Source: Nematostella vectensis | Taxonomy: Eukaryota; Cnidaria; Anthozoa; Actiniaria; Edwardsiidae | Direction: 5' to 3' | Length of the DNA stretch: 64,000 nucleotides | Assembly: GCF_932526225.1 (NCBI RefSeq) | Contig: NC_064042.1 | Span: forward strand, 6,749,540-6,813,539 | Part shown: positions 36,250 through 48,900 of the stretch, piece by piece | Numbering within the stretch: the first letter of the stretch is position 1 | How the letters are laid out: every line of letters starts with the position of its first letter | The notes under the pieces: model-generated | Told to the model about the DNA's origin: nothing | The model's database searches: none | Seen by the model: only the letters and a program-made list of their open reading frames with translations | Made by a program: the position numbers and the translations under genes

Positions 36250-39200
36250 GGAAATAAAGTTAACTGTTGGATTTTAATGGTTTCTGACACTTCTTTTATA
36301 ACAGCATTGAACAATGGAAAATGTACAACGCATGCCGGTTCAGTTTTGTGATTTTTTATCATTTAAACATTACTTTTTAGACAGTTAAACCATTTAAAGA
36401 TATCTAACAAAAAATGTATGCCATCTAAAGCCTATACTTTCGTCGCTAGATGCTTTCATTTGTGTACTCGACCGTGGACTCGTTCCCCACAGACGAGGTC
36501 CTGGGTCGAGCCTCACCCCCAATCGTATTGGCCCTTGGTCTTTGCTGATCTTTCAAAATCTCTAAGATGCTGTACTTCCGCTGTGAAACCGTTGTTGCTT
36601 AGTATGCGCTTGGGAAGACCTGGATAAACTGCCCGGATAAAAGAGGATTCAAAGAATTTAGATACATTGGTGATTGCTAAGACGATTGCAAGCTTATTGT
36701 CTGATTCCTATACCCTGTGATAGGTTTATTTTCTTAACCCTTCACCCTTGGTTCTTTTGAGCAAAATTGTAAGAAAAGCAGACTGAAAACAGAAACCTCC
36801 CCTTATATTTCAAGTCCACTACAAGTTAAGCTGAGCCACCCGCGACCCAAGACCGTATGCCTTGAAGTTTCCAGCAATGCACTGCGGTGCCTTTTCTTTC
36901 TAGCGACGGCACTGCTACCAGCCTGTTGCTTACAACAGTTTTTCTTGTAATTTGCTTAAAAATTACAGCTTTTTCACATCTGGAGAGTGCCTCAGGACAT
37001 CATAAAGTCATGGGCATAATTAATGCTGTGCTCATGGATGTTTCCACGCTGAGGTTGATTCAATGGGATAATTCCTTGTCTGGGCTTCACCAAGTGAGAA
37101 AGGAATTTTCTAGTGAATAGCCTCATACTCTCCAATGTGGGCCATCTTTGCTACCCAACCTTATTCAAAAATTGTTTTCAGGCTTATTCTGGGTTTCTTT
37201 GACCTGGAAATGTTTTGTTTGGATTCGGGGCAAAGAGACTTATAAACAAAACTGTTATGATTTATGGGGGAGAATTTTGCCCGCCTGTCTGTCAAGGTGT
37301 TTCCAAGACTCCCATGATGCAGTGCAGGCATGCAAAATAGGCTAAACATGGTAACTCGCTTCTAATGGAGGTTCTAGCATTGATTATTGTGACTGATTGC
37401 TGTAAAATGGGACCTGATGGAGCGCAATAAAGGTATCTATTTGTGACTTGATCTGTGTTTGCTTGTCTCTATTTGTAGTTCGGAATTTTGTGTCTTTTTT
37501 GCTAAAAAATGTTTCTGAGTTTAAGCATTTGTTCACGAATTGGTCAGAAGTCAAGGTTGATATTTTGACAATAGAGTCAATTCTATTACATTGTTTAGAT
37601 GCACTTTTGAAGGTCGTCTATGCCTTGGAGGAATCCATGAGTATCCGGGTCTGGTGATGTTAAGTTTGCATTTCAGGACTTAATAATCTCAGGACTTAAT
37701 AGTAATAAAAGACTTAATACTTAGTTTTTCATATATTTTTTTTCTCTGTATTCCCCTCTTTGTGTTTCCGCATTTTGGATCAGCTGTGGCCCGCCAATCC
37801 TGTTGCATTTTGGATGCGCACTCAACATCGTGAAAATGGTCTGTTGATTATTGAATAAAACCGCCTGATTTCTTGCTCAGTTAACATTGCTTCTATCGCT
37901 TCTGGGCTATCAGTGCAGCACATTACCATTTTTGGTAATATCTTTTTACCTACTTATAATGCAAATATTCAAAATGGCCGCGCGAAGTTTGAAACTTGAA
38001 TTTGTATTGTTAGCGAGACGTCGCATCAAAGGTGACCAAAACAGCAGAATATCCTGCTCTATACCAAGTTTGATATTTGATTGATGAATTCCTGTGTTCC
38101 AAAAAAAATACCGTTTGGGAAACCTTTTCAAATTGAGCGCTTTTATTTGAGACTGCCGTAAAATCGAACTTTTTTCGTAATGTTTACGTTTAGAAAAAGA
38201 GGAATGTGAGTGTGATGGACCAAATTCTACGGCTTAGAACCTTGACAGGATTAAACTAGGATAAATGAGGATTATGGCATACTAAAACAATTTTCACCAC
38301 AAGCCGAAATGAGTGCCCACAAGGTATGGTGAAAGTTGAGGAGAGCGGAGGTTGAATTGTGAGAACGAAAGTGCGAGTCAAGGTCCAACGTCTACATTTT
38401 AACAGGGAAAAATCGCCGAAGAATAGGTATAAAAATCCGTGAAAACATTTAGCCGAAAAGCATTTTACCCTTCCCTTGTCTCTGGGGTTCACCTCTTCTC
38501 ATTCTTTGCCAAAATGTCTTGCTCCTCGACCACCACAACAACAAACTCCACCAAGAATAGATAGCCCCCCCCCCCCCCAAAAAAAAAGTAACCCAAACCC
38601 GAGTTCTACTCCTAAAACATACAATAGCTTGAAACTTTGCCAGCTCCGTAAAAAATACTATAGATGAAGCTTTAGAAGGAAAATTTGCTTATCAAATTTA
38701 ATTTTTTTATTCCCTGTTATAAATTAAAAACTCTATCCTCCTCACCTCCAAGGCCTAGTAATCAAACCTGGTACAAGAGGGGTAAAAAGAAGGGTATAAT
38801 ATGCTAAAATAAGCATTTGGTCAAATTAGCACTCCCCCCCCCCAAAAAAAAAAAAAACACACACACATCTGAGTTCTATACATAAAATACACTACGCATA
38901 GGAACTTACCTCCCAAACAAATACCCAAACCTAATTCTATACACCAAACATATAAATTCTTACTATCACTATAGTTTGAAAAGGGAGCTTCAACACTCAG
39001 ACTTGCCTATCAAATCAAATTAATTTAATTCCCTCTTTATAAAAAAGACTCTTTGCACATATAATAGAGACAAATATGAAAAATAGATATTTTTTAAATG
39101 ATATCTGCTCTAGTGAAGCTTGGAGCCTATGGTACACAGGGGATGACTACACTCCATTCTCCTATAATCTCCAAGGCCTAGTAATCAAACCTGGTACATG

Positions 39201-41200
39201 TCTACTTTGTCTTCACAACCTGTGTCAGCCCCCCCCCCCCCCCCCCCCATGTGACATACCCTTAGTCACCACCACTTTGCCCTTACCATGCCTTTTCCTC
39301 ACCCTAGCTAGTTTACACTTTCTGCCTTTTTTCCATTTGCCTGCACAAACAGTGAAATACCCCCTCAATGGCTCTACCTTGGTGTTAGAACCTGTGTATT
39401 GTGCACGATTTGTGTCACAAAACTTTCTTTGTTTGATAAAAAGAATCATGATGAAAACAGAGCTGAATACAATGAAGTCCTTTGGGGATGGTTCTACCGA
39501 GGTATACATACACCCCTCATTGAAATAGCACATTAGCCTCTCAAACAAGTGCCCCCTCTAGAATCCATTTTTAAAAAGCCATAATGTGAGCATTTGTGGT
39601 AATGACTTTTTTTCAACGAGTAAAAGCAAACTAATGCAACAATGCTTAATGACTGCCATCCCTGAGATTTACAGATCATAGCAAATCTATTGATTCCAGG
39701 ATCAAATATAAACAGTTAAACATAGTTTTTGTACTTTCATGTAGTGTCTTTTAATTGCATACAATAAACAGTGACTCGCGGCCATTCTGTATACGATTTA
39801 GCTTTATTTTTTTAATGAGACTCGCTGCTATTCTGTATAAGATTCATTTTAGTTTCAATATCCCAGCTAAAATTTCTTCTTGGAGTGTCTTCATTTCGAG
39901 TGTGAGAGCAAGATAAATCTAAGGAAATTCGGTGCAGTTGTATGACTCGATGAAACGTACAACTAAATAATTGGCGATTAATGTTATACCCTGCTAGCAG
40001 TGGCTTACCCTTCCGCGTTCATTACAGTACGATTCGGTGAAGTCGTAAAATAACCCTGCAAATGAGGTCTCTTGCCGATGAGAAACGACACAAATAGGAT
40101 ATATCTGACGCACTGAGTCAGTGAAATCCCTGCTTAAACAGGTAAGACTAAATCACTGATAGCAGTGATTCCGATTCCGATTAGGCGGAGCCGCAATTTT
40201 GTTTTCCTACTCTGAGTTGAGGCGTGTCCGCGTGAGACAGGGCATAGTAATACTCATCTCTGATTGGTTAATCAGATTGTTTATCAAATATAACCAAAAA
40301 TGGTAATGTTCCGCACTGGCTATTGTAACAGCTATACTTTTGGGGTCTATCACAACTTGTAACCGCTATTATTTTTGGGCTCTCTAACCACATGTAACAG
40401 GACGACTTTGTCCCGCTTGGCTGGGGGAGGTATCGTTTTTTTTTTACTTATTCACTGTTACAAAGTCTTTACAAGATCTTTCTCTGTCTCTGTTCTCATT
40501 CTATGTGTTCACATATTTTTGTTCTTCATTCTACAAGTGTGTTCTTCAAGTCTGTTTGTGAGAGTGTCTTACAGGTGTCTATTCAAGTTCTTAGTGTCTT
40601 AAGTGAGTTGGGGCTTCGGTAGGCACCCATATGCTACTAAGACGGCATGTCCTTTAGGATAACTGACACTGACATCCCAAAGGGCTTTTAGCACTGTTTG
40701 GATAAGGGTTTAACCATTGGGTGTACGAGGGACGTCCTTCCTACGTGGGTGTGCCAGTCGGTTACCCTTGGGCTACCATGACTTACGTAATGTTTACAAT
40801 GTTGCTACTGACTACGGGTATCACACACTAACTTGTTACACTGCTAGTACGCATGACAAGCTACACACGTGATTAATATGATTGACAGCATTCTAATCAT
40901 TTTTGCACTCAAACTCTTTAAATGTACTAAAACCTAATTTCACCGACGGCTAGGTCTGAAGCTTTCTTAGGGTAAACCTTGTGTAGTTAACGGATACAGG
41001 ACTAAAACAAATGCTCAAAATTCTGTTCTCCAGTACCACTTGAAAAGGGACGCAGTACGCCTATAAGTTTCTTAGTTGACCTCAATTCTCAACTCAACCA
41101 CTGTATTTCCCCCGCAGTCGTATATTAAAATCTTAATACTATAGTTTTAGTTAATGTAAATTTCCTTTTAATAACACAAACAAAGCTAAATGTTTCATAT
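36250..41200. other. Intergenic, no gene seen
   Basis: Short ORFs only. A 30-bp segment (CTCCAAGGCCTAGTAATCAA and following) recurs at 38746 and 39169, in blocks with C and A runs, pointing to a duplicated element of about 420 bp. Confidence 0.5.
37765..37845. mobile_element. Fragment of the AGACC...CACGATGTTG MITE
   Basis: CATTTTGGATCAGCTGTGGC followed by GCATTTTGGATGCGCACTC and AACATCGTGAAAATGGTCT matches the internal and right parts of the element at 32141-32367. Confidence 0.55.
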
Positions 41201-41264
41201 GTTTTTAAAACTGAAAGCCAATCCTTACACATTCCTTTAGTTGTCCATTACTGTAATTCCTTGG

Positions 41265-41390
41265 GGTTCATTTCGGGGACTCTTGGGGATCGTTTCGGGT
41301 CCCGGGATCAGTTGGGGAACTTTTGGGGATCGTTTAGGGTCCTGGGATCGTTTCGGGTCCTGGGATCATTTCGGGTCCTGTACATCACCA
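41265..41390. repeat. 18-bp minisatellite
   Basis: About six copies of GGATCGTTTCGGGTCCTG with variants; GC-rich against its surroundings. Confidence 0.8.
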
Positions 41391-41693
41391 GTGGCGTTTC
41401 GTAAGTGTGTTGACAACACGATATATCGTGAAAGTTGAACTGATAACGAACGAAGAATTCAACTACGGCCGCCATGTTTTTTTCACATGGTTTGGAAAAC
41501 CGCTGACAATTCGCGGGCTTTTTCGCTAAAACGTTTGATTTGATTGGCCAACAGTTGTGATATTAGAAGAGTTATGATTGGCTATGGGTTACACTAGAGT
41601 CGACGATTAGCCACGAGTGACACAACCCCGCTAACCGCAAAAAGTCCTGAATAGCTTCGCATAATCGCGGATGTGTGTGTCGTAACCCGCGGT

Positions 41694-42181
41694 GCATCAT
41701 GGGATCTAATTTCAGACAGGCGGGAGATTTAAATATGACAGCCATCAACATTTGCCTCAAAGTTCTTTCGGCTAACAAAAAGTCTGTCATTGACAGCTAT
41801 AGATTTATGGATGTGAAAAAGTTCGCAAATGTTAGTGAGTGGAAAAAAATCTACTTTCGCAACACAGCGGAAGAAACCTTTGAGATTGGTTTTTACTGGG
41901 ATCCTGGAAAGACCGATAAAACTGTGGCGTAATTTCTTGTGATTCGTTTTGTCCTAGAAGATGAAAATAATATTAAACGTTTTTTAAACAAAAGAACGAC
42001 TGACTGTTCGTTTGCCTTTTTGAGCGATAACGAAAAACAAAACAAAATTGATTATTTTAGTGTTGACGAGAGTATGCAAATGCGCGATTCTCGAAGTGTT
42101 GTTTGTGTTGAAGTAGAAATAAAAACAAAACCAGATTTATCCAAAAACATCAGCATATCTGGGTTAAACATGTTTGCTTAG
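41694..42181 (+). pseudogene. Possible broken ORF (one in-frame stop)
   Basis: One frame runs from ATG 41699 or 41735 to 42181 with a single TAA at 41930. The two halves read SVIDSYRFMDVKKFANVSEW and YFRNTAEETFEIGFYWDP, then DENNIKRFLNKRTTDCSFAF and SVVCVEVEIKTK. Composition looks protein-like. I do not recognise the family; it could be a pseudogene, a two-part gene or chance. Confidence 0.3.
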
Positions 42182-42199
42182 TAATCAGATCAGTTCTTC

Positions 42200-43740
42200 T
42201 CGTCTTTGAAGAGCTATCTGTCAAATCCAAAATTTGATAGAATTTATTAAAATATTTTGCAAGTAAACTCCAAATGACTAAAACAAGTAGTAACGGATTG
42301 AGGATAGAGCAAATTCAGAGCCTGTGCTTCTTTAGATGATGTCAGCTATCTTAGCTAAAGTCCAAGTTTTTTCTAAGATCGACTCCAGCACAATAGCTCC
42401 TCAAAAAAATTCAAGTTCCCAACTAGTTTTACTGACGAATTGCGAGTCGATGCTACCAAATTTTGCGAATATCGCCACAGTATCCACTTTGACCCTCCCA
42501 AATAAAACCACACTTTATCAACAGAAAAGCGTAGAAAAAAATTCATCCAAATAACCAGCTACCTAAGATATTGGGACTAGCGGAAGCGGGCATTTTAGGT
42601 GTATAAACTCAAGCGATGTCAGTCAGAATCATATATTTATTATATCAAATAAGAAGTCGTTATGTTTTATTTATATTATTCTGAATCTCAAACAAATATT
42701 CTTGGATCCCTGGGTCCTTTAGGTCGTAGAACTGCCATTTGTCAATTGCAATGTTGGTAGTGTTCAATTTGGAGGGGTATTAAAGCCGGAAAACATTTTG
42801 GAAAATCACTTTAAAAATTTGGAAAATGCTTTATTCATTCCATTGGGTATTATTTAAAAAAATACTGAAAAATTCAATTGCCAATAAATTCTCTCAAATT
42901 TCAAACATTTAGAAAACTTTTAACGACCACCTAAAAACCTTGAAAGGCTCAATAAAAATTATTCAAATATTCGAGGATATATCAGCATGTGCTACCGCAG
43001 GTCAATGTCTTCGGAGACTCGCGGGCGTGCATTGTCTGCCTCTTCATCTGTGAGGCTTGGGGCGGAGATGAGGCTTTTACTGAAAAACAAAAAAGTGCAG
43101 GGCATTAGAAAATGTCGATCAATTTCTCATGTTTTCATTGTTTATAACGGTTTCTTAGCAAAGAAACTTCAGAAAAGCCATACACGATTGAAGTTTGATA
43201 CTTTATTAATAATATTTGATTGAAAGTTTCTCAGTTACTTTCTTGAATCAGCCGATGGAAATGAATTCTTTGAGTCACTTGGAATTGTGCGGGAGCATAA
43301 AATAGCGGCGTGATTGGCTTTCCTTAAAAATACAAAAAAGGGTAAACATACCAGACAAAAAGGGATTTTAACAAAGCGACAAATAAAACCTTGAATGGAG
43401 AAGATAAGTACATGGCTTAATTTCACTTCCTATCATTTTCGTTGACCATGGTTTCAGTGATCTGTTTATCTGTGTATTATATGGATTGTCCATAATTACT
43501 TGCATTTGGTGGCACTAAAATGTTACCCGCAGTAACTTTCGATCGAAGAAATGCCGTGTATTTAGCCATTAAAAGTTAAAAGTATTACAAATATATTCCT
43601 CCCGAAGAGAGAAGCGTTTGGGAAAAAAGTTTTCGTTTTGAATTAAACACAAATATAAAAAAAGAAATTCGCACAAAAAGACGGCATCTTGTTTCTCAGT
43701 GTACCTTTCGGTCCCATATATGAGCATTTATATTTCGGTT
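42200..43740. other. Intergenic, probably includes the Rubicon 3' UTR
   Basis: AT-rich. TTTATT at 43202 (AATAAA on the minus strand) may be the Rubicon poly(A) signal, which would give a 3' UTR of about 540 nt. Confidence 0.35.
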
Positions 43741-43747
43741 GGCCGAG

Positions 43748-45978
43748 CTATACGTACCGAATTCGTATCCTTTCGCATTTCGGGCATTTCCCTTTCACAT
43801 AGCAGCCCTTGTGGAATGAGGCTCGACAATCTGAACACATACAATTATACGATAAAAATAAGCGAAAAACGCAAAAGTAAATAATAGGAATTATACATCC
43901 GATATACGTGACACACGCAACTAGTCTTCCTGTGGTGTTAGCACAAAGGAAGACCGAAGCCAAACAACTCGCATAACTATACTTAATATAATTTTAATTC
44001 AACTGCATGAGTAGTTCTGAGGATTTTTATAGTTCGAGTCCTTTTTACTTATCTACGTCAATAAAAAACAACTGCTTTCGGGCTCCGTTTTTTGATGCAG
44101 AACTCTTTGGTGTTTTCTCTAAATATTTTGTTTGTCTCCTCTTTGCCACACATCAAATCCCATTTGAAACCAAAATACTGTTTCATAAACTCTTCAACTC
44201 ACCAACGCACTGTACGACTCGCTGGAGCTCAAAAGGGAAGATAATGTCATCGCCATCTCTACAGTACTCGCAGATAAAACCCTTAGCTTGACACAGCTTA
44301 GAAAAATTATAATACATTCGATTATTCACCCCAATCATCGTTAAATATCATCATAGAATCATATTTCATCTCACCGGACAATCGCTGATGTGTCTATAGG
44401 ATCGTGTTACGAGACTGCGAAACAGCATGACCATCTCCCCGCTTTTAACCTAGAAATAAAGATGCATCCATGAAGAACTGAAATAGAAAGATCAATATTT
44501 CCCTTACAAGATGACCATCTCCACGCTTTTAACCTAGAAATAAAAATGCATCCACGAAGAACTGAAATAGAAAGATCAATATTTCCCTTACAAAATGACC
44601 ATCTCCCCGCTTTTAACCTAGAAATAAAGATGCATCCATGAAGAACTGAAATAGAAAGATCAATATTTCCCTTACAAGATGACCATCTCCCCGCTTTTAA
44701 CCAAGAAATAAAGATACATCCATGAAGAAGGGATTAAGTAAAAAGATTAATATGCCCCATTACAACATGACCATCTCTCCGCTCTTTGAAATGAGGTGAG
44801 AAAGGAAAAGAGAGTTGACTTTCGTCCCGATTTGCAGCATTAGGCTGAATTGCTCTGAGTTTACAATTAATGAGATGGACTGACGTATAAGGCACACTGG
44901 GCCGCAGAGAGAAGTGTTAGTATGTTAATGCCCCTTTGGTTATATTGCCAAGTACAAACACTGAAGGTGGACTCCCACTTCTATAGTGGTACTTTAATAT
45001 CACACATTTACAGGTTGGTCGCTAGGTTCGAGAGACGGTTTTTCGAGAGACGTAATCTTTCGAGCCTCTAGGAATATACACTGTCCAGGATACATAGAGC
45101 CAAGGTTTTCAAAATAGAAATGCACCCATGAAGAGGGGTAATGTAAAGGAACAATATACAATGTCTTATCAGGGGCGTAGCCAGGATTTTTAACAGGGAG
45201 GTAACGTCTCATACATTTACTGTATAAGGGGGTGCCCTGGCCCCCTGAGCGCCCCCCCTGGCTACGCCCCTGATTATCCCCTCTTTATAAGGTAAAGAAC
45301 CTGATTAACATTCACACCTGTAACAAGTCCTCCACGGAAAATAAATGTTCCTCCGTAAAAATGTGGTCGGGAATACGGGCAAGATCCTGACGCAACCTGA
45401 AACGCATTAAATCAAGTTGCGGTTGCTTGTTTCAATTTCTGAAATATCGGGCGAGGCACTTACTCGGTTGCTTTTCTACATGTTTGGGCGAAGGTCCGGA
45501 AGAAGTACAGCTGCTTACGGAGGGTCTGTGGAAAAGAAAGAATATTAAAACAATGCAACAGCATTTACCAATGAAATTAGAGCGAAGACAATAACAACGT
45601 CCTTACAAGGTCATTAACCTTAACTGTTCTTATAAGTGAAAGGTGAATTAACATACAGCGACAGAAAAGAGTCCCAGAACATTCCATAAAGTTCCGTCAC
45701 AGTCTGAGGCTGATTTAAACGAGATACTAAAAATTAGTGCTGTGATATGAGCTTAGGACTACAGTGTTAAGGGCATCGACCTTAGGAATAAATTACAGTA
45801 TTCGACTTGGGCTAGGGGACCTCAGGGTTGCATAGTATCGTTGACGCCCAACTCTACCTGGACTTCAGCGAGGGCGCGGACCCGCTGGTACAGTGCGGAG
45901 TTCAGATCCTTGATGTTAAACAGCGGGTCGTAGTGGATATTATTTAGTAAGTCTTTAGCGAATTTAGAGACTTCATAT
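43748..45978 (-). CDS. RUBCN: Rubicon exons 13-18: end of the Rubicon-homology domain
   Basis: Exon 13 (45978-45858) reads [31 protein letters not shown]. Exon 14 (45525-45464) reads [18 protein letters not shown]. Exon 15 (45396-45318) reads [19 protein letters not shown]. Exon 16 (44449-44375) reads [14 protein letters not shown] and ends DCP. Exon 17 (44296-44203) reads [23 protein letters not shown]. Exon 18 (43830-43748) reads [27 protein letters not shown] and stop. The zinc-ligand Cys pattern is kept except that the vertebrate Cys just after PFELHK is Val here. I see a possible poly(A) signal on this strand near + position 43202 only, so the 3' end is unsure. Confidence 0.92.
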
Positions 45979-48900
45979 CTGGTGCGAGAGTTATGGAACA
46001 GCAAATGATAAGAAACACCTACGTTGTAAAAATCTCGCTGTCTACGTTTTCTCCTTGCGCCGAAGAACTCTTTTAACAGACTCTACTTAATTGTACTGGA
46101 GGACGTAAGGAAAGAGGGGACGCAGGTCCAAGATAAAGCTTCAGTAACAGTGCAGGGACACTGCGATTTCAGCCCGACTACGTAGTTGTGTTACCACAGA
46201 GTAAAGGATACTTTCTAAAGTCCCAACGCCGTACGATTCGCGCAGGAATAACCATCGGCTCGTTCTGGTGACAGCTGCTACAGAAGTACTTGCCGAGGTA
46301 ATTACAGTAGCGAAAGCGCTTCATATAATCTGTCAATAGAAGACGATGTTAACGTTCCTTTGGGGGTAATCTGTGACAGGACGGGCGGAGCTATGTCACG
46401 TCACTAGGTCTGCTACTAAGCTTTATTTTGCTGCAAAAGTGCTTGCTGTTGAATAGAACCTCGCCTGGTCTCTTTTTCTAATGTGGGTCACATTAAGAAA
46501 GGCTAACTACTCAGCCTAGAACTTGCCATAATTAGTTAAAAATGAAAATAAGCCAGAGAGTTTCAACTTAGCACTAACCTGGGTCTACGCGCATCCCACA
46601 TCCTGCACAGCGGTAATTCTGTTGCTCCATTAGAACTTTCCTCCTAAAAACAAGACAAATTATGTGATTAAGACTCGTGTACGCGGGCTATTTTGAGGCT
46701 ATTGTCTATTTATCTGTGCGTCGTGGCAACTTTTGATTGCCAATTCACAATTATCAATAATCTAGAACATACATACGAATGTGGGCGATAATTTCGTATT
46801 GTTTGCGAAGATCAACAATTTGAGTTGCAGGCATTTCTGGCGCGAGAACTTACTTCTTCGAGGGGTGCACGTGGAAGATGACTTGCTGGCGAGGTGGTGC
46901 CCACTCCATATTTCCGCGCATGCGGCACTGAAAACAGACAGCAAAAAAATAATACAAACTAATAGACAAGCATCAAATATCGGATCAATTTGCACAAGCC
47001 AAATGCCTTTTATTCTTAACAAAGGTTTCTACACCACAGTTTTCTTGTGTATTTTAATTTCATTTTGGTTGGCACATCTCATTGCATCAAAGTTAGTCTC
47101 TCGACATTTTCGTTGGCATGACATGGCCGCGGATATCCACGACCTACGGCACCAGAGACAACTACAGCATCATTGGCAACTACGGCACCAGAGACAACTA
47201 CAGCATCATTGGTAACTACAGCACCAGAGACAACTACAGCATCATTGGCAACTACGGCACCAGAGACAACTACAGCATCATTCTTAACTACGGCACCAGA
47301 GGCAACTACGGCACCAGAGACAACTACAGCATCATTGGTAACTACGGCACCAGAGGCAACTACTGCATCATTGGCAACTACAGCATTATTGGTAACTACG
47401 GCACCAGAGGCAACTACAGCATCATTGGTAACTACAGCATTATTGGTAACTACGGCACCAGAGACAACTACAGCATCATTGGAAACTACGGCACCAGAGA
47501 CAACTACAGCATCATTGGTAACTACGGCACCAGAGACAACTACAGCATCATTGGTAACTACGGCACCAGAGGCAACTACAGCATCATTGGCAACTACAGC
47601 ACCAGAGGCAACTACGGCACCAGAGACAACTACAGCATTATTGGTAACTACGGCACCAGAGACAACTACAGCATCATTGGTAATTACGGCACCAGAGACA
47701 GCTACAGCATCATTGGCAACTACAGCATCATTGGCAACTACAGCATCATTGGCAACTACGGCACCAGAGACAACTACAGCATCATTGGTAACTACGGCAC
47801 CAGAGACAGCTACAGCATCATTGGTAACTACGGCACCAGAGACAACTACAGCACCATTGGTAACTACAGCATCATTGGCAACTACAGCATCATTGGCAAC
47901 TACAGCATCATTGGCAACTACAGCATCATTGGCAACTACGGCACCAGAGACAGCTACAGCATCATTGGCAACTTCGGCACCAAAGACAACTACAGCATCA
48001 TTGGTAACTACGGCACCAGAGACAGCTACAGCATCATTGGTAACTACGGCACCAGAGACAGCTACAGCATCATTGGCAACTACGGCACCAGAGACAACTA
48101 CAGCATTATTGGTAACTACGGCACCAGAGACAGCTACAGCATCATTGGCAACTACGGCACCAGAGACAACTACAGCATTATTGGCAACTACGGCACCAGA
48201 GACAACTACAGCATCATTGGCAACTACGGCACCAGAGACAACTACAGCATCATTGGCAACTACGGCACCAGAGACAACTACAGCATCATTGGCAACTACG
48301 GCACCAGAGACAACTACAGCATCATTGTTAACTACGGCCCCAGAGACAACTACAGCATCATTGTTAACTACGGCACCAGAGGCAACATTGGCACCAGAGG
48401 CAACTACGGCACCAGAGGCAGCTACAGCATCATTGGTAACTACGGCACCAGAGACAACTACAGCATCATTGGCAACTACGGCACCAGAGACAACTACCGC
48501 ACCAGAGACAACTACAGCATCATTGGCAACTACGGCACCAGAGACAACTACAGCATCATTGGTAACTACGGCACCAGAGGCAACTACAGCATCATTGGCA
48601 ACTACAGCACCAGAGGCAACTACGGCACCAGAGACAACTACAGCATTATTGGTAACTACGGCACCAGAGACAACTACAGCATCATTGGTAATTACGGCAC
48701 CAGAGGCAACTACAGCATCATTGGCAACTACAGCATCATTGGCAACTACAGCACCAGAGACAGCTACAGCATCATTGGCAACTACGGCACCAGAGGCAAC
48801 TACAGCATCATTGGCAACTACGGCACCAAAGACAACTACAGCATCATTGGTAACTACGGCACCAGAGGCAACTACAGCATCATTGGTAACTACGGCACCA

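Noticed and set aside
40380-40840. Possible LTR (starts TGTAACAGGACGAC)
   Set aside because: No second copy, primer-binding site or polyprotein in the window.
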